From Leifsonia sp. SCN 70-46 (GTDB taxonomy: Bacteria; Actinomycetota; Actinomycetes; Actinomycetales; Microbacteriaceae): a DNA stretch of 64,000 bases. The DNA lies in NCBI GenBank assembly GCA_001725325.1, contig MEFY01000002.1, forward strand, positions 1,553,559 through 1,617,558, in the 5' to 3' direction. Under the pieces are notes generated by a model. It had not been told where the DNA came from and made no database searches. It saw only the letters and a program-made list of their open reading frames with translations. Made by a program: the position numbers and the translations under genes. Numbering within the stretch: the first letter of the stretch is position 1; every line of letters starts with the position of its first letter. Below, piece after piece: positions 7,604-16,399 of this stretch.

Positions 7604-9154
7604 ATGTCGAAGAACCCCGTCATCGCCGTCGTCGGCAGCGGACCCATCGGGTCCGCGTACGCACGAACCATCCTCGAGTCGCACCCCACGGCGCGCGTCA
7701 TCATGCTCGAGGCGGGCCCGCAGCTCACCGACATCCCCGGCGAGAGCGTGCGCAACATCCCCGACCCCGCCGCGAAGGCCCAGGCGCGCAAGATCTCGCA
7801 GGGCCCGCAGGCCGGCGCGTTCCGCGAGTCGCTCGGCATCCCCGCGAGCGCGGTGGTCGAGGGCATGTTCACCGCGCGCATGGGAACCCACCTCATCGAC
7901 TTCGGGGGAGAGGGCTCCGGCCACGCGCCGACGTTCCCCGCCGCGGCGGCCTCCACGAACGTGGGCGGCATGGGCGCGCACTGGACGTGCGCCATCCCGC
8001 GCCCCGCGGGCAGCGAGCTCGTCCCCTTCATCCCGGCCGACGAGTGGGACGAGCTCATCGTCACCGCCGAGTCGCTCCTGCACGCCCAGAGCGCGGCGTT
8101 CGCCGACTCGCCCATCGGCGGCGCGATCCGCTCGCTGCTCGCCGAGGCGTTCCCGGAGCGCGAGCCGAGCACGCTGCCCGTCGCGGGAGACCCGCAGCCC
8201 GACGGCTCCATGCGCTGGGCCGGTGCGGACGCCGTGCTCGGCCCGCTCATCGAGGCCGGCACCGACGAGGCGCTGCGGTTCGAGCTGCGCGACCTCACGC
8301 TCGTCCGCCGCGTCGAGCACGAGGGCGGACGGGTCTCGGGCGTGACCGTGGAGGACCTGCGCACCCACGAGACGTCCTTCATCGCCGCCGACGCCGTGGT
8401 CGTCGCCGCCGACGCGTTCCGCTCCCCGCAGCTGCTGTGGGCGTCGGGCATCCGCCCGCGCGCGCTCGGCCGCTACCTCACGGAGCACCCCGTCGTCATC
8501 TGCACCGTGGCCGTCGACGCCGAGAGGATGCAGCGCTTCGCGACGGAGGCCGACCTCGACGCCGAGCTCGAGCGCCGCTCGGCCAACCCCACCGACCCGG
8601 TGGCCGCCGTCAACCGGATCCCGTTCTCCGAGCCCGACCACCCGTTCTCGCTGCAGGTCATGTACGCCGAGGTGCCGCCGTTCCAGCTCGACCCCGCCAA
8701 CCCGCTCGCGGGCAACCGCTGGGGCTACATCAACATGGGCTACGGCATGCGCAAGCAGCCGCGCTTCGAGGACGGCGTGCGCTTCGACGACTCCGAGCCC
8801 GACTACCGCGGCTTCCCCAACATGACCATCGAGTACGAGCTCACCCCGGCCGAGCTCGAGGAGATCGAGCGCGGGACCGAGCTGCTCGCCCGCGCGGGCG
8901 GCGCCCTCGGCGAGTTCGTGGCCCAGCCGCGGCTGCTGCCGCCGGGCTCGAGCCTGCACTACCAGGGCACGATGCGCATGGGCGAGACCGACGACGGCAC
9001 CTCGGTCGCCGACCCGTGGTCGCGCGTGTGGGGCTTCGAGAACCTCGTGGTGGGCGGCAACGCGCTCATCCCGACGGCGACGACCATGAACCCGACGCTC
9101 ATGAGCGTCGCCATCGCCGCGCGCGGCGCGCGCGAGCTGGCGGCGGCGCTGTGA
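7604..9154 (+). CDS. GMC oxidoreductase, pyranose-oxidase-like
   Basis: FAD enzyme of the glucose-methanol-choline superfamily, closest in layout to bacterial pyranose or glycoside oxidases. It has an N-terminal Rossmann motif (VVGSGPIGSAYA), and GGMGAHWTCA places H126-W127-T128 where fungal pyranose 2-oxidase carries its histidyl-FAD link. The C-terminal catalytic pair is H452 (LHYQGTMRMG) and N496 (TTMNPTLMS). There is no signal peptide, so it acts in the cytoplasm. AAGGAGAG precedes the ATG. The gene overlaps a SnoaL-like gene by 4 bp. Related bacterial enzymes oxidise sugars or the 3-OH of O- or C-glycosides; that this one does so is inference from sequence and from the sugar importer nearby. 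Confidence 0.85.
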   Translation: MSKNPVIAVVGSGPIGSAYARTILESHPTARVIMLEAGPQLTDIPGESVRNIPDPAAKAQARKISQGPQAGAFRESLGIPASAVVEGMFTARMGTHLIDFGGEGSGHAPTFPAAAASTNVGGMGAHWTCAIPRPAGSELVPFIPADEWDELIVTAESLLHAQSAAFADSPIGGAIRSLLAEAFPEREPSTLPVAGDPQPDGSMRWAGADAVLGPLIEAGTDEALRFELRDLTLVRRVEHEGGRVSGVTVEDLRTHETSFIAADAVVVAADAFRSPQLLWASGIRPRALGRYLTEHPVVICTVAVDAERMQRFATEADLDAELERRSANPTDPVAAVNRIPFSEPDHPFSLQVMYAEVPPFQLDPANPLAGNRWGYINMGYGMRKQPRFEDGVRFDDSEPDYRGFPNMTIEYELTPAELEEIERGTELLARAGGALGEFVAQPRLLPPGSSLHYQGTMRMGETDDGTSVADPWSRVWGFENLVVGGNALIPTATTMNPTLMSVAIAARGARELAAAL

Positions 9155-9519
9155 GCGACAACCGCGCCATCGTGACCGAGTTCGCGCGCCTCTTCTACAC
9201 GGAGCGCGACGTCGAGGCGGCGTTCGAGCAGTTCGTCGTCGACGACTACATCCAGCACAACCCCACGATGCCCGACGGGCGCGAGGCGGCGGTGCGGATG
9301 CTCGTGCCCAAGTTCTCCACCCCCGGGGCGCGGTTCGACATCGAGCGGATCCTCGTGGACGGCGACCACGCCCTCATCCACGTGCGCGCGACGTTCCCGG
9401 GCAACCCGGTGGCCGCCGTGGCCGACATCTACCGGCTCGCGGATGGCAAGGTCGTGGAACACTGGGACGTGCTCCAGCGCATGCCGGACGACGTCGTCAG
9501 CGCGCATCCCTTCTTCTAA
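9151..9519 (+). CDS. SnoaL-like / NTF2-fold small protein
   Basis: A 122-residue protein with the cone-shaped NTF2 fold signature: helical start (IVTEFARLFYTERDVEAAFEQFV), then DDYIQHNP, and a C-terminal IYRLADGKVVEHWDVLQ strand pair. Family members are polyketide cyclases, isomerases or binding proteins. Its GTG start overlaps the TGA of the GMC oxidase (GTGA), which implies coupled translation and probably joint action on the same substrate. The product has H92-like and D-rich surfaces, but I cannot assign a catalytic residue with confidence. Confidence 0.75.
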   Translation: MSDNRAIVTEFARLFYTERDVEAAFEQFVVDDYIQHNPTMPDGREAAVRMLVPKFSTPGARFDIERILVDGDHALIHVRATFPGNPVAAVADIYRLADGKVVEHWDVLQRMPDDVVSAHPFF

Positions 9520-9675
9520 CGTGCGGCTATCACCGCCACAAATGCACGAAGCAGTAATGCTTATGTCAAAGAAGTGCGTAAGTAGGTAGGCTTCGAATCA
9601 GTCAACCTCGAGTTGGCGACTTGCTCCGAACGACCCCGTCGGAGTTTGACAATGCCGTCAAGAAAGGTCTGCTCA

Positions 9676-10944
9676 ATGTCACAGCACACCCGGAGCATGC
9701 GCCGCGCAGTAGCGCCCGCCGCAATCTCCGCCCTCGCCCTGAGCGCTCTCGTGCTCTCCGGCTGCACCGCAGCTGCTCCAGCGGAGGAGTCGACCACGCT
9801 CGTCCTCGCCGCCCCCCTCACCGAGACGGGCGATTCGCCCTACAAGGCGCTCGCCGACGCGTTCATGGCCAAGTACCCCGAGTACACCGTGACCGTCGAG
9901 GAGACCAGCAACGACACCTACGGCCAGAACCTCACCACGAAGCTGCAGGCCGGCAACGCGGCCGACATCTTCGAGCTCGCCCCCGGCCGCGGCCAGGACC
10001 GCAGCGTGCTGACCCTCGCCGAGGCGGGCTACCTCCTGCCCCTCGACGACACCAACGCCAAGTCGACGATCCCCGCCGGCAACGAGGACCAGTTCGAGTC
10101 CGACGGCAAGGTGTACGCGCAGGGCCTCGACTTCGCGGTCGCCGGCATCGTCGCCAACCTCGCCCTCATGAAGGCCGACGGCATCGACGAGTACCCGACC
10201 ACCTACAAGGACCTGCTCGCCGACTGCGCGACGGCCAAGGCCGCCGGCCACTCGTTCTTCGTGATCGCCGGTGCGATGGTGCCCAACACGGGCTTCTTCT
10301 CGATGGTGCTCGCGGGCGACACGGTCTACCAGGACGACCCCACGTTCAACACCGAGCGCTTCGAGGACAAGGTCACGTTCGCGGACGACAAGGGCTGGAA
10401 CGAGGCCCTCGGCCGCTTCCTCGAGATGAACGACGCGGGCTGCTTCCAGGAGGCTCCTGAGGCCGGCACGTTCGACACCATCACGAACAACCTCGTCGGC
10501 GAGGTCTCGTACGCCGGCGCGATCCCCTCGGGTGCCGCCTTCGGCCTCGGCGGCGCCAACCCGAACGCCCAGTTCGTGGTCTTCCCGTTCCCCGGTGCTG
10601 ACATCGTCTCGGCGAGCGTCAACTACTCGCTCGGCATCAACGCCAAGACGGCGTCGCCCACCCTCGCGAAGAAGTTCCTCGACTTCGCGTCGAGCGCCGA
10701 GGGTGCCGGTGTCTTCCCGGGCGTCTCGGGCAACCTGCCCGTCGTCGGCGCCGACTTCTCGGCCCTGCCGCCCCAGTACGACGGCGTCAAGTCGCTCCTC
10801 ACCGACGGCAAGACGTACGCCCTGCCGAACTCCGGCTGGGAGTCGGGCGAGGTCTACAACAACCTCGGCACCGGAGTGCAGGGCCTGTTCACGGGCCAGG
10901 CGACGGTGAAGGATGTTCTGGAGTCCATGGACTCGGCCTGGTAG
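9676..10944 (+). CDS. Extracellular solute-binding lipoprotein of a sugar-type ABC importer
   Basis: Family 1 solute-binding protein. The lipoprotein signal is clear: RR at residues 9-10, a hydrophobic stretch, then the lipobox VLSGC with the lipidated cysteine at residue 30. The mature protein (about 390 residues) begins TAAAPAEESTTL and contains the typical KYPEYTVTVEE and NAADIFELAPG segments. ATG 9676 has AGAAAGG 8 nt upstream, so the upstream in-frame start at 9613 is not used. The 156-bp region before it shows no convincing promoter. It is followed by two permease genes but no ATPase gene, as is common in actinobacteria that share one MsiK-type ATPase. Confidence 0.92.
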   Translation: MSQHTRSMRRAVAPAAISALALSALVLSGCTAAAPAEESTTLVLAAPLTETGDSPYKALADAFMAKYPEYTVTVEETSNDTYGQNLTTKLQAGNAADIFELAPGRGQDRSVLTLAEAGYLLPLDDTNAKSTIPAGNEDQFESDGKVYAQGLDFAVAGIVANLALMKADGIDEYPTTYKDLLADCATAKAAGHSFFVIAGAMVPNTGFFSMVLAGDTVYQDDPTFNTERFEDKVTFADDKGWNEALGRFLEMNDAGCFQEAPEAGTFDTITNNLVGEVSYAGAIPSGAAFGLGGANPNAQFVVFPFPGADIVSASVNYSLGINAKTASPTLAKKFLDFASSAEGAGVFPGVSGNLPVVGADFSALPPQYDGVKSLLTDGKTYALPNSGWESGEVYNNLGTGVQGLFTGQATVKDVLESMDSAW

Positions 10945-10992
10945 CCCTGCACCACTGATCGACACCACCCGCCAGAGGAATCGACGAGAGCA

Positions 10993-11964
10993 ATGACGCA
11001 CACTCACACCACCTCGATGGATTCCCGCGGCACCCAGCGGGCGGGATCCGGACGCGAGTCCGGGTCCCGTCCCCGCAAGCCCCTCGTGCGCTACGGCTCG
11101 TGGTGGTGGGCCATGCCGGCCCTCCTCGCGGTGCTCTCCGTGCACTACGTCGCCACGAGCGTGGGCGGCGCGTACGCCTTCACCGACTTCAAGGGCATCG
11201 GATCCTTCGACTGGATCGGCTTCGACAACTTCGTCAAGATCGTCGGCGACAAGAAGGTCTTCGGCTCGATCGGCAACACGATCTTCCTCGCGATCTCGTT
11301 CCTCGTGATCACGAACGTCGTGGGCCTGCTGTTCGCCCTCGCCCTCAACCGCGGCATCAAGAGCCGCTACATCCTGCGCACCCTGCTCTTCCTGCCGGTG
11401 GTGCTGAGCCCGCTCGCGGTCTCCTACATCTTCCGCTTCATCTTCCAGGTCGACGGCCCCCTCAACAGCGTGCTCGGCGCGATAGGCCTCGAGAGCTGGC
11501 AGCGCCCGTGGCTCGCCGACCCGGTGTGGGCGATCTACACGATCCTCGCCGTCATGGTCTGGCAGAACATCGGCATGGCCATGATCATCTACCTCGCCGG
11601 CCTCGCGACGGTCCCCATCGAGATCGAGGAGGCCGCGGCGATCGACGGTGCGAGCGCGTGGCAGCGGTTCCGCCACATCACGCTGCCGCTCATCCAGCCG
11701 GCCGTCGCGATCTCGACGACCCTCGCCCTCACGACCGGCCTGCGCGTGTTCGACCAGGTGCAGGGTATGACGCGCGGCGGCCCCTTCGGCGCCACCGACA
11801 CGCTCTCGACGGTCATCTACCGCGAGACCTTCGCCAACAGCCACTTCGGCTACGGCGCGGCCCTCTCGCTCATCTTCACGGTCATCGTCATCGCGGCGGC
11901 CGCGCTGCAGCTGTTCATCACGCGCGACCGCAACGCCGCGTCCGCCGGCAAGGGGAAGAGGTAG
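10993..11964 (+). CDS. Sugar ABC transporter permease (MalF-like)
   Basis: Inner-membrane permease with six predicted helices after a 35-residue basic cytoplasmic tail (KPLVRYGSWWWAMPALLAVL). The EAA loop that docks the ATPase is visible as EEAAAIDGASAWQRFRHITL around residues 213-232. At 323 residues it is normal for the family. A GAGAG site precedes the ATG. It is 48 bp after the binding protein and 2 bp before the second permease, forming one import operon. Confidence 0.9.
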   Translation: MTHTHTTSMDSRGTQRAGSGRESGSRPRKPLVRYGSWWWAMPALLAVLSVHYVATSVGGAYAFTDFKGIGSFDWIGFDNFVKIVGDKKVFGSIGNTIFLAISFLVITNVVGLLFALALNRGIKSRYILRTLLFLPVVLSPLAVSYIFRFIFQVDGPLNSVLGAIGLESWQRPWLADPVWAIYTILAVMVWQNIGMAMIIYLAGLATVPIEIEEAAAIDGASAWQRFRHITLPLIQPAVAISTTLALTTGLRVFDQVQGMTRGGPFGATDTLSTVIYRETFANSHFGYGAALSLIFTVIVIAAAALQLFITRDRNAASAGKGKR

Positions 11965-11966
11965 TC

Positions 11967-12803
11967 ATGTTCCGCTACACCAAGGGAACCCTCGTCCGCG
12001 AGATCCTCATGTGGGGCGCCGCGGTCATCATGCTGCTGCCGTTCTACCTGCTCGTCAACACGGCCCTCAAGACGAGCGCCGACGCGATCGGCACGCCCGC
12101 CTTCCAGCCGGCGACCAACCCGACGCTCAACAGCTTCATCGAGATATTCCAGAGCGGCGGCTCCGGCAACATCTTCGTCGGCCTCTTCAACAGCATCGTC
12201 ATCACGGGCGGCTCGGTCATCGGCCTCATCGTCTTCGGCAGCGCGTGCGCCTACGTGCTCACGCGGCGCCTCTCGCGCCTGAGCACGACGCTCTACTACC
12301 TCGTGCTCGTGGGCATCGTCGTGCCCGCCCAGCTCGGACTCGTGCCGCTCTACATCGGCGCGCGCGCCATCGGCCTGCTCGGCAGCCCCATCGGCATGGC
12401 CGTCATCTACACGGCCATGCTCATGCCGCTCGCGGTGTTCCTCTACGGCGGCTTCGTGCGCGCCCTGCCCACCGAGTATGAGGAGGCCGCGACGATCGAC
12501 GGCGCCTCGCCGTTCCGCACCTACGTGCAGGTCGTGTTCCCGCTCCTCGCGCCCGCGACCGGCACGATCTCGATCATGACGGGCATCATCGTGTGGAACG
12601 ACTTCTTCACGCCCCTCATCTTCCTCAACGGGTCGACGGCCGCGACGCTCCCCGTTGTCGTCTACAGCTACGTCGGCTCGCTCGTCACGAACTGGAACAA
12701 CATCTTCGCGGTGCTCATCGTCGCGCTCATCCCCATCACCGTGCTGTACCTCATCATGCAGAAGAGGTTCATCCAGGGCTTCAGCGGCGGTCTCAAGAGC
12801 TAG
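11967..12803 (+). CDS. Sugar ABC transporter permease (MalG-like)
   Basis: Partner permease of the preceding gene, 278 residues with six helices. The EAA loop reads EEAATIDGASPFRTYVQVVF near residues 172-191, and the C-terminus ends KRFIQGFSGGLKS, a signature of MalG-type subunits. The ATG lies 2 bp after the stop of the first permease, so the two are translated together to form the heterodimeric channel. No ATPase follows; the next gene is MoaF-like. Confidence 0.9.
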   Translation: MFRYTKGTLVREILMWGAAVIMLLPFYLLVNTALKTSADAIGTPAFQPATNPTLNSFIEIFQSGGSGNIFVGLFNSIVITGGSVIGLIVFGSACAYVLTRRLSRLSTTLYYLVLVGIVVPAQLGLVPLYIGARAIGLLGSPIGMAVIYTAMLMPLAVFLYGGFVRALPTEYEEAATIDGASPFRTYVQVVFPLLAPATGTISIMTGIIVWNDFFTPLIFLNGSTAATLPVVVYSYVGSLVTNWNNIFAVLIVALIPITVLYLIMQKRFIQGFSGGLKS

Positions 12804-12894
12804 TCGTTGATCTAGCGCGCAGCCTCCTTGCCGCGGGGCGATGCGCTGTCGGCGGGATGCCCGTGCGCCCGCCCTGCGGGGCGAGACTGTCCCC

Positions 12895-13710
12895 ATGAGC
12901 GAGCGCGACTACATCGACCACGACGACTTCCACGACGTGGAGGACGGCCCGGCCTTCCAGGAGTGGACGGCCGGCATGGAGGCCAACCGGCCGGACCACA
13001 CCGACGCGCTCGACGGCACCCTCGAGCTGCACGGCGCCTCGGTGCTCACGCTCGAGCTCGCGGGCCGGTCGGTGTCGTGGGCGACCTCGAGCCCGGACGA
13101 CTGGTTCGGCTCCGCCTCGGGCGCCGCCGCCGTCGAGGTGCTCCCGCTCGCGGGCGACATCTTCTTCGTCGACTTCGTCATCGAGGGCGGCTCGCCCGAG
13201 GATGCGACGGGCGCGACGGTCGTCGTCGACCGGGGCAACGCGCGGGCGCTCGTCATCCACTCGTGGACCTTCGACCGCGGGGATGCCCGCCGCACCCGGT
13301 CGCGCATCACGAGCGTCGGCGTGGGCGGCCCAGCCGCCGACCCCATCGCGCGCACGTCCGACCTCGTGGGCCGCCGCGCCCTGTGGGTGTACAGCGACGA
13401 CCACGCCTACGAGCACATCTACCTCAACGCCGGCACGTACGCGTGGCACTGCCTCGCGGGCCCCGAGCGCTCGATAGCCGACGTCGACCGCACCGAGACC
13501 TACAAGCTCAGCGACACCGCATACGTCTTCTTCGTGACGGAGACGTCGCAGCCGTGGGACGGCGTGTTCGTGCTCGACTTCACGCCGGGGGCGTCCACGA
13601 ACATCGGGCGCTTCTTCGGCTGGGACCCGAAGCCGAACATCCCCTCGCACAACACGTTCGGGGCGGTCGGCCGCATCCTCAACCAGACCGACTACTCGAT
13701 GCCCGTCTAG
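12895..13710 (+). CDS. MoaF-like protein
   Basis: A 271-residue soluble protein resembling MoaF, whose N- and C-terminal halves each form a lipocalin-like barrel. The C-terminal part carries the family's HIYLNAGTYAWHCLAGPE stretch (near residues 182-199) and TDYSMPV end. The start MSERDYIDHDDF at 12895 is preferred over the in-frame ATG at 12841, which would add an Arg-rich tail. MoaF was named for a link with molybdenum cofactor, but no molybdoenzyme gene is nearby. Here it closes an aromatic/sugar catabolic region, where barrel proteins often bind small aromatic ligands. Function is uncertain. Confidence 0.7.
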   Translation: MSERDYIDHDDFHDVEDGPAFQEWTAGMEANRPDHTDALDGTLELHGASVLTLELAGRSVSWATSSPDDWFGSASGAAAVEVLPLAGDIFFVDFVIEGGSPEDATGATVVVDRGNARALVIHSWTFDRGDARRTRSRITSVGVGGPAADPIARTSDLVGRRALWVYSDDHAYEHIYLNAGTYAWHCLAGPERSIADVDRTETYKLSDTAYVFFVTETSQPWDGVFVLDFTPGASTNIGRFFGWDPKPNIPSHNTFGAVGRILNQTDYSMPV

Positions 13711-13745
13711 GCCTCGCGCGCGAGCCCCAGCAGGTCGAGGGACAT
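13707..13745 (-). other. Leaderless-like 12-codon mini-ORF after the TPP enzyme gene
   Basis: On the minus strand TAGCGT-TGCAGC-ATG is followed by an open frame reading MSLDLLGLAREA and a stop. The TAG of this -10-like hexamer is also the stop codon of the TPP enzyme. The same 15 bp (CATGCTGCAACGCTA on the plus strand) recurs at 18743-18757, where it is the start region of the RidA gene. It may be the remnant of a lost downstream gene or a chance match. Confidence 0.3.
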
Positions 13746-13754
13746 GCTGCAACG

Positions 13755-15341
13755 CTAATCGAGGTGCGAGGCGTGCATCCATTCGCGCAGGTAGGGCGCG
13801 ACGACCTCGCGCGAGATGCGGCAGTCGAGCACGAGCACCCCCTCGCCCGACCACAGCTCGAGCGCCGCGAGGTCGGCGAGCGAGCCCACGGTCGCTGCCG
13901 TCGCGCCGAGCGAACGCCCCACCCCCGCGAAGTCGACCTCGGGGATGAGCATGGCTCCGTGGTCGAGCGAGCCGTACTGGTGCAGCTCCGCGCCGTACGC
14001 GGCGTCGTTGAACACCACGACGACCCCGCTGCGCGCCGTGCGCACGAACGTCTCGAAGTCTGCGAGGGCCATGAGGCCGCCGCCGTCACCCGTGCACAGC
14101 ACGACGGTCGTCGCGGGCAGCGCGACCGCGGCCCCCACGGCGCTCGGGAAGCCCAGCCCGATCGACTGGTACGCCGTGCCGACCATGACGAGCCGGTTGG
14201 GCGCGGGGATGCGCCAGTACGAGGGCGCCCACCCGAGGAAGTGCCCGCCGTCCTGCACGACCGTGCGGTCGGCCGGCAGCAGGCCGTCGAGCGCCGTCGC
14301 GAGCGCGCGCGGGTCGAGCCGGCCGTCGGCGGCGAGCTCGTCGTCCGTGTGGCGCGGCGCCCTGCCGCGCGGCGCCTCCGACCAGCGGGGCGGGGATGCC
14401 ACGGGCAGCCCGGCCACGAGGGCCTCCGCCGCGGCGCGCGCGGCACCCCGCACGAACTCGTCGACGCGGGGGTGGGCCGGGGAATCCTCGATGTCGACCT
14501 GGATGAGCCGCGCGTCCGGACCGAACAGGTCGCCGAACCGCAGCGTGAACTGGCTCAGGCTCGCGCCCACCACGAGCACGACGTCGGCGTCGCGCATGAC
14601 GGCCGCCGCCGCGTCGCTGCCGAAGCCGCCCGCGATGCCGAGGTCGTGCGGGGAGTCGCCGAACAGCCCGGCGCCGAGCGCCGTCGTGGCGGTGAGGGCG
14701 CCGAGGCGGTCGGCGAGGGTCGTGAGCGCGGGGCCTGCGCCGTCGAGCCAGGCGCCGCGGCCCGCGAGGACGAGGGGGCGCCGGGCGGTGCGGAGGAGCG
14801 TCAGGGCGGCGGAGGTGTCCTTGGGCGAGACCTCGACAGGCTCGGTGCGCGCGACCTCCACCACGGCATCGGCTGACACCAGGTCGTGGGGGATGGCGAG
14901 GACGACCGCGGTGCGCTCCGCGCGCGCGAGGGCGACGGCACGGTCGGCCCCCGGGTCGTCGAGGGCGGCCGTGATCCAGCGCGCGCCCACCGCCTCGGCG
15001 AGGGCGCGCTGGTCGACGTCCCACGGGCGGGCGCCGTCGGTCGGGGCATCCCCGGTGACGAGCACGAGCGGGATGCGCGCCTGCGCCGCCTCGGCGAGCG
15101 GCGTGAGCGCGTTGGTGAAGCCCGCGCCGTAGGTCGTCGTAGCGACGGCGAGCCTGCCGGCGGCGCGGAAGTAGGCGTCCGCCGCGGCGACCCCGCCCGC
15201 CTCGTGGCGCATGGCGGTGAAGCGGACTCCCACGCGGGGGAGTGCGTCGAGCAGGTGGGCGTTGCCGTTGCCCATGACGCCGAAGACGTCGGACACGGAA
15301 CGGGAGAGGCTTTCGGCGATGCGCTCGGAAAGGGATGTCAT
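13755..15341 (-). CDS. Thiamine-diphosphate-dependent enzyme (acetolactate synthase/benzoylformate decarboxylase type)
   Basis: 528-residue enzyme with the three domains of the POX family. The N-terminal PYR domain has the ylide-forming glutamate in RHEAGGVAAADAYF (about residue 46). A central Rossmann-like domain follows, and the C-terminal PP domain has the GDGGG...VVFND cofactor motif. ATG 15341 follows GAGAAG. It is not the biosynthetic acetolactate synthase, which is at 43892 with its regulatory subunit. The lack of a small subunit and the position beside an aromatic island make a 2-oxo acid decarboxylase or related lyase plausible. It is transcribed away from the EamA exporter. Confidence 0.8.
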   Translation of the reverse strand: MTSLSERIAESLSRSVSDVFGVMGNGNAHLLDALPRVGVRFTAMRHEAGGVAAADAYFRAAGRLAVATTTYGAGFTNALTPLAEAAQARIPLVLVTGDAPTDGARPWDVDQRALAEAVGARWITAALDDPGADRAVALARAERTAVVLAIPHDLVSADAVVEVARTEPVEVSPKDTSAALTLLRTARRPLVLAGRGAWLDGAGPALTTLADRLGALTATTALGAGLFGDSPHDLGIAGGFGSDAAAAVMRDADVVLVVGASLSQFTLRFGDLFGPDARLIQVDIEDSPAHPRVDEFVRGAARAAAEALVAGLPVASPPRWSEAPRGRAPRHTDDELAADGRLDPRALATALDGLLPADRTVVQDGGHFLGWAPSYWRIPAPNRLVMVGTAYQSIGLGFPSAVGAAVALPATTVVLCTGDGGGLMALADFETFVRTARSGVVVVFNDAAYGAELHQYGSLDHGAMLIPEVDFAGVGRSLGATAATVGSLADLAALELWSGEGVLVLDCRISREVVAPYLREWMHASHLD

Positions 15342-15452
15342 GCGACTCTTCTCGACGACACGGATGGGATTCCATGTGTGTCTCGCGAGCTGCGCTATCG
15401 CCCTTTTTTCGAGCGACGACCTCGGTGGTCGGACGGTGTCAGCGTAGCGCGC

Positions 15453-15458
15453 TAGCGT
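15453..15458 (+). promoter_or_regulatory. -10 element, leaderless start of EamA gene
   Basis: TAGCGT followed by 6 nt and the GTG start at 15465; no Shine-Dalgarno sequence. Confidence 0.6.
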
Positions 15459-15464
15459 GGGCAC

Positions 15465-16343
15465 GTGAAGAGAGGCGGCACGGTCGGCGCGGCGGGACTC
15501 GTGCTCATCGGCCTCATCTGCCAAGACATCGGCGCGGCCTCGGCGGTCACGCTGTTCCCCCAGGTGGGCGCGCTCGGCATGGTCACGCTGCGGCTCGCGT
15601 TCTCCGCGATCATCCTGTTTGCCGTGTTCCGCCCGCGGCTGCGCGGCCGCTCCCGCGCCGACTGGCTCACGGTCGTCGCGTTCGGCCTCTCGCTCGCGCT
15701 CATGAACGGGCTCTTCTACGAGGCCATCGCGCGCGTGCCGCTCGGCACGACGGTCACGCTCGAGGTGCTCGGGCCGCTCATCCTCTCCGTGGTCGTGAGC
15801 CGCAAGGCGTCGGCGTGGCTGTGGGCGGTGCTCGCCTTCGCGGGTGTCGCGATCCTCGGCTGGAACGGGTGGGAGCAGCTCGACCCCGTGGGCGTCGCGT
15901 TCGCGGCGGGCGCTGCGGTCATGTGGGTCTGCTACATCCTGCTCTCGGCGCGCACGGGCCGGCATTTCGAGCGGCTCGACGGCCTCGCCATCGCCATGAG
16001 CATCGGCGCCGTGCTCGCCATCCCGTTCGGCGTCGTCTCCGCGGGCCCCGCGCTCTTCCACGTCCCGGTGCTGCTCATCGGCGTCGCTGTCGCGGTGCTG
16101 TCGTCGGCGATCCCGTACGGCCTCGAGCTGCTCGCGCTGCGGCGGCTGCCCGCCGCGACCTTCTCGATACTCATGAGCCTCTCGCCCGCGCTCGCGGCGA
16201 CTGCCGGGTTCCTCATCCTGCAGCAGGCGCTCACACTCTGGGATGCGGTCGCGATCGTGCTCGTCATCATCGCGAGCATGGGTGCCGTGCGCGCGGCGGC
16301 GCGGGCGGAGCGCGCCCTCCCGCCGGTACTCCCGGGAGAGTAG
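15465..16343 (+). CDS. EamA-family (RhtA-like) metabolite exporter
   Basis: Integral membrane protein with ten predicted helices in two EamA repeats (residues about 10-140 and 150-285), 292 residues. The second repeat has the conserved SSAIPYGLELLALRRLPAATFSIL region that matches threonine/homoserine exporters of the RhtA type. The GTG start is supported by the adjacent -10 hexamer and the hydrophobic start after MKRGGTVG. It is divergent from the TPP enzyme. Substrate is likely an amino acid or related metabolite, not proven. Confidence 0.85.
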   Translation: MKRGGTVGAAGLVLIGLICQDIGAASAVTLFPQVGALGMVTLRLAFSAIILFAVFRPRLRGRSRADWLTVVAFGLSLALMNGLFYEAIARVPLGTTVTLEVLGPLILSVVVSRKASAWLWAVLAFAGVAILGWNGWEQLDPVGVAFAAGAAVMWVCYILLSARTGRHFERLDGLAIAMSIGAVLAIPFGVVSAGPALFHVPVLLIGVAVAVLSSAIPYGLELLALRRLPAATFSILMSLSPALAATAGFLILQQALTLWDAVAIVLVIIASMGAVRAAARAERALPPVLPGE

Positions 16344-16399
16344 GGCAACTCATACCTGAGGCCGATGTTTCACGAGGGGATCGCGCGCAGGCTGGGAGC

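Noticed and set aside
6062-8959. 965-codon open frame on the minus strand, and similar 700-1160-codon frames elsewhere (for example 37980-41282 beyond corA, 33894-37379 before the YhgE start)
   Set aside because: Third-position GC richness removes stop codons from antisense and alternative frames. These translate into Arg/Ala/His-rich sequence without motifs and lie over well-supported genes.
9646-9651. TTGACA as -35 of the solute-binding protein gene
   Set aside because: It lies only 25 nt before the start codon, and a matching -10 would fall on the ribosome-binding site.
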